Assembly: GCA_025093985.1 (NCBI GenBank) | Contig: JACAAK010000002.1 | Coordinates: 930,001-994,000 of the forward strand | Source: Calvatia gigantea | Lineage: Eukaryota > Basidiomycota > Agaricomycetes > Agaricales > Lycoperdaceae | Length of the DNA stretch: 64,000 nt | Reading direction: 5' to 3' | In this document: positions 21,557 to 32,496 of the stretch, piece by piece | Layout of the letters: each line of letters starts with the position of its first letter | Position numbering within the stretch: position 1 is the stretch's first letter | The notes under the pieces: generated by a model | Databases searched by the model: none | What the model saw: only the letters and a program-made list of their open reading frames with translations | Told to the model about the DNA's origin: nothing | Made by a program: the position numbers and the translations under genes

Positions 21557-22170
21557 TCAAAAGTTCGTCCAGATCTGGTTCGTGTCACCGTCCGTACACT
21601 TCCAGACTTGGACAATGTTCGTGTTGGTGAGATTGCCGTTAGGCAAGTCAAGGCAAAGCCCTGGCATGATAAATCAGTGTCTGAAAACTCTCATAGCGGG
21701 TTCCCTGAGTTGTACCTTGGTTGACAAGGGCTACACGGGCGTCTGTGGTTAAGAACCACGACTGTGCTGGGAGGTTAGGGAAGCACTCCCAGATCTTCAT
21801 GAGTGTCCCATTTGTTGGGGCTAAGGACGCGCTATGATTAGCATTGAACATTCTCTGGGGGGAAAGAGGGGCCCACCATTGCCTGCGTCAAGGCAGAAAT
21901 TGGAGCCTGCAAGGCGGACTACAGTAGCTCCCACATTTAACTCCCATTGCTGTGCGGGTGTGCCATTGCAGTCGAAGCTAGTATCCACTGTGGGTAATTC
22001 GTCCTGCACGATATTTGGGCGATGTTCACATACATTTGAACAGGGGTTCCGTCAGCTCGAACGTCGCCCCGTACTTCGAGACACTTATTGCTAACGGTGT
22101 TCGGGTGTAGCTGGGTTTGTCCAAAGGCAGCAGAAACAAAGGCGACTGCAAACAAGTAAGAAAACTTCAT
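21557..22170 (-). CDS. Secreted ricin-B-type (beta-trefoil) lectin
   Basis: Predicted small extracellular sugar-binding protein of a single beta-trefoil; there is no catalytic chain. The start at 22170 gives a signal peptide (MKFSYLFAVAFVSAAFG). Then follow HPNTVSNKCLEVRGDVRADGTPVQ, an intron, DCNGTPAQQWELN, GSNFCLDAGN, an unclear junction, TLMKIWECFPNLPAQSWFL, an intron, and CLDLPNGNLTNTNIVQVWKC..NQIWTNF to the stop at 21557. Three QxW-type motifs (QQW, QSW, QIW) mark the three trefoil repeats, and CLEV/CLDA/CLDL are the matching strand starts. At 21850-21890 I could not find a GT-AG pair that keeps frame, so a small frameshift is possible there. It stands alone inside the duplicated region. 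Confidence 0.75.
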
Positions 22171-22257
22171 TATGAGTGATACCGTGAAGTGAATGCCTCA
22201 AGGGAGAGTTGAACAAAGGAATGTCGCTGTCCTCTGACTCCTAAAATCGAAGGCTAT

Positions 22258-22638
22258 TTGTACCCCCAGTCCCACCCCCTTTGCGTTAACAAGAGAATAT
22301 CCAATTTCAATTTCGATATTACCGACGCCGAAGTGCACGGCGCAGAACGCGTAAAAAGATACATCAGAGAATTCGGAAGGCGCGGCGGCATGTGGTATGC
22401 AAAGCGAAATCTAGGACCCACCCACCCGTCAACGACAATTTCTCTCACAACGCTGAAAGAAAGCCGTGAATTGATGAACAACTCACTCAGAAGCCGCTCT
22501 CAACGTCGTGCAGCCGTCGGAAGCCCAGTTCGTGGGATATTCCGTTCCCGGGCGGCAGGTTCCACGAAAAGTCTTTCAGAGGAGATATCAAGAAAAGTTG
22601 GATACCGGGAAGCGTTGCCCGCGTGTTGTCCCCGTTAG
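22258..22638 (+). CDS. Hypothetical protein, uncertain
   Basis: A plus-strand frame of 126 codons, unusually long for this AT-balanced stretch, with a mixed charged composition (DAEVHGAERVKRYIREFGRR). I know no matching family, and the last part is Arg/Ser-rich. It is divergent from the lectin gene. It could equally be a chance frame, since the opposite strand also has open frames here. Confidence 0.2.
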   Translation: MYPQSHPLCVNKRISNFNFDITDAEVHGAERVKRYIREFGRRGGMWYAKRNLGPTHPSTTISLTTLKESRELMNNSLRSRSQRRAAVGSPVRGIFRSRAAGSTKSLSEEISRKVGYREALPACCPR

Positions 22639-22839
22639 GGAGTGTAAAAGGCAACAAGCTTGAGGCTACGGACACGGTGCCTCTACATGCTGATGTTGAT
22701 TTGGCAAAACTCTCTAACCAAGCAAACGGAATGCTCAGGATAAGGACAGCATTGGTTTAATTTTAGGTCAGAGACATCTTTTGTCCTATTTCCAACACCG
22801 AGAGGCAATAGTGACGGGCATGAGTACGAAGCCTTAAGT

Positions 22840-23283
22840 GGCCTCCCCCCAGACCTAGTGAAAATGCCGAGTAATGTGCGACTAAATAACGGGTCAATAA
22901 CGTGGCGATGGGGAGGTTTACCAAACAGCAAGATATCGCCTGTGTTGCAAGATTAATCAAAGCAAGAAGTGCACAAGATGATGACTCGCCTTTCCAACGC
23001 GAACTATGACCCCAGATCCCCGCCCTTGGGTTTCCACTAACTCCAGCTCCAACCCCGGCAGAAGCGGAAAACATATTCTATCATCGAACACTGGTTCGGC
23101 CGGTTGCAACTGATGGCCGTCAGGTATTTCAGGAATATCTAGGGAACCCACAAACATAGGCTGGCCCTGCTGTTTCTGAGCTTCATTTGTATGGGTTCCT
23201 TGAGGTTCCCGTGGTGTACTTAAAAGTGCTTCGTTCCATTCTGTGCTCTGCTCGCCTTGAGTTTCGCAAAATCGGTGAAGCAT
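22840..23283 (-). pseudogene. SMYD gene 5' fragment
   Basis: Minus-strand copy of the first exon and first intron region of the SMYD gene. The frame from 23283 contains QGQPMFVGSLDIPEIPDG.. (parent QGEPMLVDSSDIPETPE) and LPGLELELVETQGRG. It ends after the first intron, within the MYND-front exon (remnants of CGTTATTTG/ACTCATTGTTCG as AACGGGTCAATAACG and following bases). No SET part follows; downstream DNA belongs to other sequence. It lies immediately before the decayed LIM copy B, as expected at the junction of a tandem repeat. Confidence 0.75.
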
Positions 23284-23384
23284 CCTGTACCTGGATAGTG
23301 AAAGCTAGGTGAGTATAAGTTGTGTCATATCCAAGAAACTTTTGTCTGCAAACCCATGTTTCTAAAATTTAATCTATTTTTCGG

Positions 23385-24060
23385 TAAAGACGGCCGTGGT
23401 TGCCGGTGAGACTCCGCTTGCATCGGAGAGAAATCAAAGATGTGAGGTTGTTTAAAATAGACCAGGAACGCGTTGTGTAGAGTTTTAAGGAAATATCTAT
23501 ATGCTTGCGCAAGGTGTGTCGTCTCTCCTGAGGCCTGATACTCGGATCCTTGCGTGCTGAGCTTGGAAGAGTGTCAGTGGTATTTCTACCCGCCTAGAAG
23601 CAGACCACCTCGTCAGCTGAAGGGTAAGTACCATAAAGAGTACTTCAATAGCCATGTCTGCCAGGTGAATGCCAAATCTTTGAACACAGGACACATGACC
23701 TGACATTGGCGGGCAATGTTTAGGAACCCGTTCTCAGACTCTACGTTTATGACAGGAAATCTTTCTGTGTCTATCACTATCATTACGAAGACGAAGCAAA
23801 TGAATCTCTGTGCACAAGTGTTCGTTGTGGTCAACTCATTGCGGAATCTTGTGCAGTCTCACACATTGGTAGTAAGTACCATCTCCTGAACGTATGACAT
23901 GTGAATACCCTGGTAGGTTAGCACACCATGTGGTGGGCGATCAAAAGAGTACTGGGAGGTTGATAGGCGCCTCATGTGAGAGAGGCAATGAACAGGGACG
24001 GGTGTAGACATCGAAGACGAAGAAACACGTAACGCGGTTTGTGATGCATGAATAATGCAT
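23385..24060 (+). pseudogene. Decayed copy B of the LIM-domain gene 3' half
   Basis: Aligns with 18092-18735 and with the minus strand of 40094-40830. The best-kept piece encodes KYHKEYFNSHVCQ where the functional gene has KYHKECFNCHVCQ, so two zinc-binding Cys are replaced (C to Y and C to S). The next exon keeps TATCACTATCATTACGAAG (parent TACCACTATCACGAAG) with an extra codon and shifted frame. Stops follow. Not functional. Confidence 0.8.
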
Positions 24061-24538
24061 GAATTTCGAGCCAGGTGCGATTGGTATTTCATTGACCGGG
24101 GGACGGATTAATCGATTATGAACGGTCCTTCCGATACCTACTCCTGTGCGATTCAATACGCTGTCCCTTCTTACTTTCGTTCTGGCGGCTTGGAGCAGAA
24201 TCAAGGGTGATGTTCCGACATAACCAGCATTCCTGAAACCCGCCCCCCACAGCGTTCACCTCATTTTCTGGTCACCACTTGGTTGTTATTGTCATCACTG
24301 ACCTTCATCCACAATCGCAGCTCATTCTCCTGCTCGATTTTCTGCCACAAGCCGTGTATATTTCTTTCTATCCTGAATAAATATGCCTCCTCCGCGGAAA
24401 CGATTTTCAGAAGGTTCCATGAGAACTCAATGTGGATTCCGACACGACTGTATATCACATCTAATTGAAGACGATTGTTCGATTTTTCAACCCCCATTCA
24501 TTCACTTCAGTCGGGTATTTTTACAAGGTCATTGGTAG

Positions 24539-24545
24539 GATAAAA
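24539..24545 (+). promoter_or_regulatory. TATA-like GATAAAA upstream of WSC copy B
   Basis: Same heptamer and spacing (44 bp to the ATG at 24589) as in copies A and C. Confidence 0.45.
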
Positions 24546-24588
24546 TGGCAAGAAGGTCTCATTACATTCACCTCAGAATCGAGTCAAG

Positions 24589-25722
24589 ATGACGTGGATG
24601 GGATTAACTGCAGTGGTTCTCGCTACAGTGCATCCGCTTTAGATGTATCCGGGTGATGGTACTGACTGTGCTGTTTCGACAGGTGACCAAAGTGTCTACG
24701 CAATCGCCCGTTTCTTATAAGGATTGGACTTACATGGGATGTTGGGGGTAAGTCCTGCGCCAAATCGCGTTACGGAACTTGCTGGAGGCATGTTCATGAC
24801 CTTCCCGCAGAGATGACCCCGTTGCTCGAGCCCTTCACCATGCTGTCGGAGGGCCTTCTTCCATGACTGTCCAGCTCTGCCTTGATCAGTATGGCGGTCT
24901 TGGGTTTGGATTCGCCGGACTTGAATTCAACCGCAAGTGTTGTGTGTGCTTCATACCCTATTCCCGCACTCGCTACTCACCGCGACGTTCTCTAGACTGT
25001 GGAAATGCCCTTCTTTATGGATATGGAAGCTCCGAGGCTTGCAGTGGCGCGTGCTCTGGCAATGCAACTCAGATTTGTGGCGGTCCGAGGGCATTGTCTC
25101 TCTATGGGAATGGAAAGGTTCCGTTTATTTTCGGCCCCGCCCAGGTTTTACGGGGATACAAAAATTGGAATTTCGGTGAGTGTTGGCAGTAGGTGATAAA
25201 GGTCCAGTCTTGTTTCTCGGTCTCATTTGGTTTTATAGAGATGATAAGTGGACATAAGATAACTCGTAAAGCTGGGGTCATGCATACTTGATCTCCGATG
25301 ACATGCTTCAGATTTGGTGGAGATCGTGTACTCCCACATTTCCCGACTGAGCATGTTCCAGCGGAAGAAATGACGGTTGAAAAGTGCATTGATGGGTTTG
25401 AGGCTTCCACTTATACCAGCGCTGGTGTGGAGTTCGGACTGTGGGTATTCAATCTCGTTTCTCAGATCTCAACTCTGGCTCACATATGCCCTTCTTCTCG
25501 CACTTTTTTCTCCCGAGGATGCTGTGAGTGCCTGAACTACTTTCATATCAGTGTAACAAACGCTCAATTGTTGGATTGGGTGTGGCAACGTAACCTATCC
25601 TCCAGGCCAATCAGTTGGTTCAAACGAATGTACCATGCCCTGCACTCTGAACGCCACAGAAAATTGTGGAGGCCCTCAGCATATCGTCGTATATGCAATT
25701 CCCCAGCTCCCGTTCGTTGAAC
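24589..25722 (+). pseudogene. WSC-domain protein, copy B (second WSC damaged)
   Basis: WSC domain 1 is complete. MTWMGLTAVVLA, VTKVSTQSPVSYKDWTYMGCWG, DDPVARALHHAVGG..LCLDQ and GFAGLEFNRKC join by a GT-AG intron to YCGNALLYGYGSSEACSGAC..ICGGPRALSLYGNGK. One expected Cys of the LCLDQC motif is Tyr. Domain 2 starts well (EEMTVEKCIDGFEASTYTSAG, with GFE for the usual GCE). However, the acceptor before GCGNVTYPP reads GATTGG instead of GATAGG, and the preceding exon has lost the CAGAGAATGCT pattern, so the last exons cannot be spliced in frame as in copy A. I call it a pseudogene, although a protein with one WSC domain could still be made. Confidence 0.6.
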
Positions 25723-25807
25723 TAGAGTACCCCAGTACCTTCTGTATCTCTTTGCGATTGTCCCGTATAAAACGATTATGACCCCTGATGGATAGTAGAT
25801 TGAGAAA

Positions 25808-28245
25808 CTATGTTTTACGTGCAGCCTTGGGAAGATCTGCTATCGCACTCTTGATCCCCTCCTTCCAAACACCTAATTCCTTCTCAACGTCAACTAGCAA
25901 TTTCCGCACCTGCTGTCCAACTTGACCTCCTTCGGTCTTTCCTCCTCCAAATCCTACCATCAACTCTCCCCTCGCACGAACCAGGGTCTCATAAGACAAT
26001 TTTAAGCGTTGAGGACCCGAGGGTGGATACTGGGCTGCTCCTCGTAATTTTAGAGACGTGGAAGAAGTGACCGATGGATATGCAGATGATGGAGGGTTTT
26101 TCTCCTTCGTCAGGTGCTTAGGAGCCGGCTCATCCACGCTCAATAACTTCGCCAGTTCAGTCAGAGCCAGACCCCGAATGGGATGGCCGTACGGCAAAAT
26201 TTGCTCGAGCCCATTACATGTCCGGGTAGCAGACCGAACGGCCTCGTCCAGGTGTTCCTGAGCTTCATCGAGCGTCGTTTGTTTCTCAGGGCTAACTTGA
26301 CGCTGTTCTTGAATTTGAGGAGAGTTGAGCTCAATGGTGCTCGACTCGAAAGGTGATCGAAAGTTGGTGATGAGGAGGGTGGTGTGTAGGCGGGAGAGTG
26401 CGAGAAGAGGATGGGAGGAAGGGAGGCACCCGGCAGACATGAGGATTGAGATGAGATTTTCGGTTAGTTGAATAGCCTTCTGGGAATCTGTGGTAGGGGC
26501 GATTAAGAACAGGACGCCCGCCGACCGTGGGGTGGAATGACGTACCCGAAAACTGGACTCTGTTGGCTTTCTCGAGGGCTTCTTGGCCTATACGAATGGC
26601 ATCAAATACAGAGTCCGTGCCTTTCACGACGGATTTACACTTCACACAGAGCGTCAAACTATTCTCTAGTGGCAATATGAGGACATGAGATATGAGCGGC
26701 CAAGGGGAGGGACATACCCTCGGTAGGTAGCCAGCAAACACCACCACACTTTTTTGGACAATACATGCCTTCTCGAGGGTCAACATTGTTTCCTTCTCCA
26801 CGAGGCGAACTACACGAAGGGCAGTCACAAGAAAAGTGATACGTCTCCTTCAGGTCTTCCTGTCGTTGGTGACGAGGTAGAGTGATATCAATATAGGATA
26901 CCACGACCTGCAGTACGTTGGTTAACGAAGCCGTGGCATCTTTGAATGACCGACCTCTTCTTCTGGGGCGATATCTTTGATTGCGATGACCTCTAACATT
27001 GGCTGTTTTCTCTTTGGGTTGTGTTGAGCACGAGGGAAAACCAAGGCCGCATTGGGCTCGCAGGAATGGTTGAAAAGAGCAGCATTGGGAGATATGCAGA
27101 CCCCAATCGGCGTGAGAGTTGGAGAGGTTAGCGCATGTGCGTTGGTCGTAAACTGGTACTTTCGTCAGTCGCTGTCACGCGAATAATGAAAATCAGGCAC
27201 GGACTCGAGAAACGAGGTCGACGAGGGCAGCGATGGAGTCGATACCATATGCTGCAAGATCACGCAGTGATTCGAGGCCAAGATACCGAACGAGGGCGTG
27301 CGCCATGTGAGCATGGAGTTGAGAAGTTTGTTCATTTTTCGACAGTGAAGCGCGATCTATGAAAATTCAGCATCAACGAGTGAGGTACGGTCGAGGTCAC
27401 GTACGGGACTGCATTGAGTCCATCTGTTTGGCCTGTCCCCACCAAATCCGATTAGTTTTGGAATAGGCAGTAAGGAAAGGTAACTGACCCATGTACAATC
27501 ACGTCCTTCCTTCTGTCTTTTCCAGAGAACCCTCCCAAGAGCGCGAATCGCGTCGCTAGCAACAATAATCCCTGGTTCCGAATTATCTGTTGCTCCTGGG
27601 GATGCTTGAGGTGCCATTGCAGCCCACTTTTGTAACGCTGGACATTCTTGTTTGTGCAGCGGCCAGTCGCGTGTTTGACATTCCTGATCATTCGTTAGAG
27701 AACATCTCATAGAGCTGGAACAAAAAATCATACGGAGTCGCAATAATGGACAAGTCGACATACGGGACATCGCTTGAGTGGGTTTCCCCCGGATTCAGAG
27801 AAACATGCCGAACAATGAGTAGCCAAATAACGTGTCGACAACACGGCGATGGGAGGTATATCAGACAGCAAAATATCGCCTGTAGTCCATAATCAATTAA
27901 ACTTAGAATCGAAGGCGGAGATAGAGACTCACCTTTCCGACGCGGTGTCTGACTCCAAATTCCCCGCCCTCTGGTCTCGATCGGCCTCAGCTCTAGTCCA
28001 GGCGGAAGCAAGAAACATAGTTTATCGTTTGACGCGGATCCGCCCGGTTGCAACTGTCCAGAGATGACCGACGAAGGTTCAGGTGTTTCAGGGATATCTG
28101 AGGAATCTACTAACATAGGCTCGCCCTGTCGCTTTCGAGTTTCATGTGCATCGGAGCTTTGAAGTTCTTGTTGAGTCCTTTTGACAAAAGACTGCTTTGT
28201 TTCCTTCTGTGCTCTGCTTGCCTTGAGTTTCGCGAAATCGGGCAT
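25808..28245 (-). CDS. SET and MYND domain protein (SMYD-type lysine methyltransferase)
   Basis: Predicted protein-lysine methyltransferase using S-adenosylmethionine; substrate unknown. It starts at 28245 and has about nine exons on the minus strand. The N-terminal basic leader and GLELRPIETRGRGIWS mark the front half of the split SET domain. The MYND zinc finger follows (CSACFSESGGNPLKRCPVCRLVHYCDS, intron, ECQTRDWPLHKQEC; no Cys/His missing). The SET core is LTPIGVCISPNAALFNHSCEPN, where NHSCEPN is the cofactor-binding hallmark, then EEEVVVSYIDITLPRHQRQ. The post-SET cysteines are in FSCDCPSC and CPKKCGG. A helical C-terminal part ends GVWKEGIKSAIADLPKAARKT. It is the only complete one of three copies in this window (see 20371-20955 and 22840-23283). 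All introns that I checked are GT-AG. Confidence 0.88.
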
Positions 28246-28357
28246 GATGGATCAGGGTGGAGAAATGATGATTACATAAGTAAGGATATTGCAGGTGATG
28301 AGGGGGACGACACTCTGCCTGTATATTCCACTACACCCACCTCTAGAACTCTCTATC

Positions 28358-29410
28358 ATGTCCGGAATCTGTAGAATGCGACTTGCGGAAGAGCGCAAGC
28401 AGTGGCGAAAGGACCATCCCTTTGTGAGTACACGTTGTCTCTGAATATATCATTAATGGGGATTTTGGTGCTGTTTCTCCAATACCTGGATTCGACCTTC
28501 TGAGGCTCAAAAGTTGGATTACATATATAACGACTTTCCTTTTGGTCCTCGGTTGCGGGCGGTCTTTTGTCCTCGCCAGGCATCTGACTTCGATTTTGTA
28601 TTCGGGCGTCTATGACCAGGCCGCTGACGGCTTCCTGAATTTCAGGGGTTCTACGCAAAACCGACCAAAGCACAAGATGGTTCGATGAACTTGATGGAAT
28701 GGGAAGTTGGTATCCCAGGAAAACCAAATGTGAGTGCCGGAGCGCGTTTTACGCGTGGGCGAAGCGCGTCATTTGAGTCCTTGATCCTCATTTATTCCCT
28801 TTGATAGAGCCCCTGGGAAGGGGGACTGTATAAACTTACCATGACATTCCCTGAAGGTACGCGGCCTTCCATGGTTTTGAGCGCTTTTAGCTAATTTCAG
28901 GGATTGAATTCTAGATTATCCATCCAAGCCACCTAAATGTAGGTGCAAAGAGACTCCCAAGGCGGGAAATATACTGATTCGGACTGACTCAGGCAAATTC
29001 GCACCACCATTATTCCATCCCAACGTCTATCCATCAGGGACAGTGTGCTTGTCCATCCTTGACGAAGAGAAATCATGGAAGCCCGCGATCACGATCAAAC
29101 AGGCAAGGGCGCTCATCTTGTTGCAAGACCCTTTGCTCAACTATGAACAGATTCTGCTGGGTATTCAGGACCTCCTTGACGACCCTAATGTGAGCGACCC
29201 GGCCCAAAGTGACGCGTATACAATGTTCAAGTGAGTTGACCCGTCAGCGCTCCAGCGTTCAATAGACACATTTTTGACCCATGCGCCTTCAGGAATGACA
29301 AGACTGCATACGAGTGAGTTTTGGGAACCTCGCTAGTTCTGTCGTTTGTGCTGATTTTTCCCCTTAGGCGACGAGTTCGACAACAAGCCAGAGATAATAT
29401 ACCCAAATAA
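28358..29410 (+). CDS. UBC9: SUMO-conjugating enzyme E2 (Ubc9)
   Basis: Accepts SUMO from the E1 as a thioester and passes it to substrates. Eight exons: 28358-28423, 28646-28729, 28808-28856, 28915-28938, 28993-29102, 29151-29230, 29293-29313 and 29368-29410. Together 477 nt, 158 residues, the normal Ubc9 length. Marks are [27 protein letters not shown].., [21 protein letters not shown], and the catalytic [15 protein letters not shown] with the active Cys. KPAITIKQ continues as [13 protein letters not shown]. The intron between those last two exons is a 48-nt GC-AG intron without an in-frame stop, so its retention would insert 16 residues. Intron 1 is long for this window (222 bp). The gene is convergent with SNU13 and head-to-head with the SMYD gene (113 bp between starts). 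Confidence 0.97.
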
Positions 29411-29688
29411 TGTTGTACAAAATTCCCCTTCCAGGTTTACTTGGTCTGCACCACTATGATCACATTAACACGGTAGTTTGCTACTCATGTGTGACGTTTT
29501 GTTATTTGGTTTATTGCGAGAGTTTGCTTCTTAACCTGAACAACTGCCTAGTAGAAACGTCCAGGGGAAACTCCAATCAGTTTTCACGTTATCCAAGTTC
29601 TCTGCAAGTGACGTGTATGCTGTAGATGTCAACGGACAGGTTGTACAACCAAAAATTAATGGTATTAGGGAGGGAGGCTCTCTCCGAC

Positions 29689-30232
29689 TCAAACAATAAT
29701 TCTCTCAATCGCGTTCTTGATGGTAGTGATCTGGCTATTCAACTGGGAATCTCCAGAGGTAATACTAGCAGCGATAACAGGGCGGGAAACGTTGCAAGCG
29801 CGTCCAAGAGCAGCTTTTGAGGGGACGAAGATGTAAGGAACGTTCTGTGAATTGTTGTCAGCAAATAATATTTCAACGAGAGCTCAACAACCCACTTTTT
29901 CTTCACAGAGAAGAGGAAGATGGAGCAAGATCTCGAGAGGTTCAGTATCAGCAGTTAGGACGATGATTTCCGCAATGCCGCGATTCAAAGTTTTAGTGGC
30001 TGAGAAACAGTTCAACAGAATCTGGTGTTTTAGAGTATATAACACAAACCTTCATTAGCTCCCTTCTTAATTTGTTTGTATGCAGTAGCCTGCTGAACAA
30101 GATCGAGAATCTAGGTCGTAGCGCGACGTCCGAGTTAATGCAAGCATCTCTAGCAATTAGAATGCTACATACCGAATTCGTCAAAATAGCATCAGCAAGA
30201 GGCCACGCCTTTTTGTCTGTCTTGTCTTCCAT
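29689..30232 (-). CDS. SNU13: U3/U4 snRNP 15.5-kDa protein Snu13
   Basis: L7Ae/L30e-type protein that binds kink-turns in U4 snRNA and box C/D snoRNAs, so it acts in splicing and rRNA maturation in the nucleus. Four exons: 30232-30173, 30110-30050, 29999-29896 and 29844-29689. They total 381 nt and 126 residues, the standard length. Marks: [87 protein letters not shown] and [10 protein letters not shown]. The GANE..K RNA-binding loop is intact. It shares a 224-bp divergent promoter region, containing a run of 14 C, with the GGCT-like gene. Confidence 0.97.
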
Positions 30233-30366
30233 ATTTTAATTGCGATAGGTGACCTCACGTAGAGTGATCCTTGGTCGTTTGTGAATTTGTGAAAAGTTGA
30301 GGAAAAAGCTCTTGTAAGTTGTTTTCACCTAAGTTATGTTTATGTAAGCAGGATCTGCTGCCGTAA

Positions 30367-30380
30367 CCCCCCCCCCCCCC
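30367..30380 (+). repeat. C14 homopolymer in a divergent promoter
   Basis: Fourteen C in a row lie between the divergent SNU13 and GGCT-like genes, 135 bp from the SNU13 start and 77 bp from the other start. Possible promoter element or simple slippage tract; length may be uncertain in the assembly. Confidence 0.8.
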
Positions 30381-30456
30381 ACTGACACAAGAATGGTCGT
30401 TATTAATCGCAGACGTTTCTGCCTTCTCCCACTACCAGTACCGAGCTTCCAGCAAA

Positions 30457-30987
30457 ATGGTTCAAAGTAGACCATCCTCTATCTACTTTGCCTATGGAAG
30501 CAACATGTGGAGGGACCAGATGGTTCGTCGGTGCCCTGAAAGTAGATTTCTGGGCATTGCGCGCCTCGAAGATTGGTATGTGTGTTGATCGTGCGCTTGA
30601 TAAGGGGATTGTTGACATTGCTGTCTCAGGAAGTGGATCATCTCGCAGAGAGGCTACGCCAACGTCATAAAATCACCCGGTGACGTTGTCTACGGCCTCG
30701 TTTACGACCTTTCAGAGTCCGACGAAATGATCCTTGATGGCTACGAGAATGTGCCTACCGCCTACGTCAAGGAGTATCTCTCCGTATCTTTCCTTGGTAC
30801 AAAAGATTCACCAGCACAGACGGAGACAAAAGTCTTGGTGTATGTTGACTTTCTGAGGATGACGGCAAGCGAGCCAAAGACGGAGTATATACGTCGCATG
30901 AATATGGCGTTTGCGGACGCGATCAATGAAGGGGTGCCGGAGGATTATGTCGAGAAGTATGCACGGCCATCTATTCCGAAGCAGTAG
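30457..30987 (+). CDS. Gamma-glutamylcyclotransferase-like (AIG2-like) protein
   Basis: The family converts gamma-glutamyl amino acids to 5-oxoproline or acts on gamma-glutamylamines. Two exons, 30457-30575 and 30630-30987, give 477 nt and 158 residues in frame. The glycine-rich substrate loop FAYGSNM sits at residues 11-17, followed by FLGIARLEDW. After the intron come SPGDVVYGLVYDLSESDEMILDGYE, where the ..E..LD.YE region contains the catalytic acid, and a C-terminal helix ending RPSIPKQ. I started at MVQSRPSS because the YGSN loop normally lies within the first 20 residues. Substrate specificity cannot be read from sequence. Confidence 0.85.
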
Positions 30988-31172
30988 ACTGCTTCAAGTT
31001 TGCAAACACATGTATAAAAGGTAGCTACAGGATTTATGTGGAGGATAAGTAGATATGTTTGGAATTTGAATATATGTTTGTCGTACAAGACGCAACCAAA
31101 CAACCGATCAGTCGGACGCGTCAGACCTCATCTAAAGCGCAGCCGCGTCACCTCTAATCTCTTTCAGCACCC

Positions 31173-32390
<1,218 letters not shown>

Positions 32391-32496
32391 TCTACCTCAT
32401 AATACATCTGTACAATATTCACGCGCTCTCCTTGTAAAGTGTCCATAACTGCACTGAGAACTTAAGATCGAAAATTCCCCTGAACCAAGAATGCAA

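Larger units (their letters stand above)
23290..28245 (+). repeat. Segmental duplication, copy B (LIM 3' end - WSC - SMYD)
   Basis: Same order and orientation as copy A (17990-20975), but with an undeleted SMYD gene at its end. LIM and WSC parts also match copy C (38150-40830, inverted). Sequence identity is clearly below that of the transposon repeats at 158-1718, so the duplication is older. Confidence 0.85.

Noticed and set aside
28424..28645. Possible separate minus-strand gene inside UBC9 intron 1
   Set aside because: The frame overlapping 28356-28727 on the minus strand is the shadow of UBC9 exons and has no family signal.
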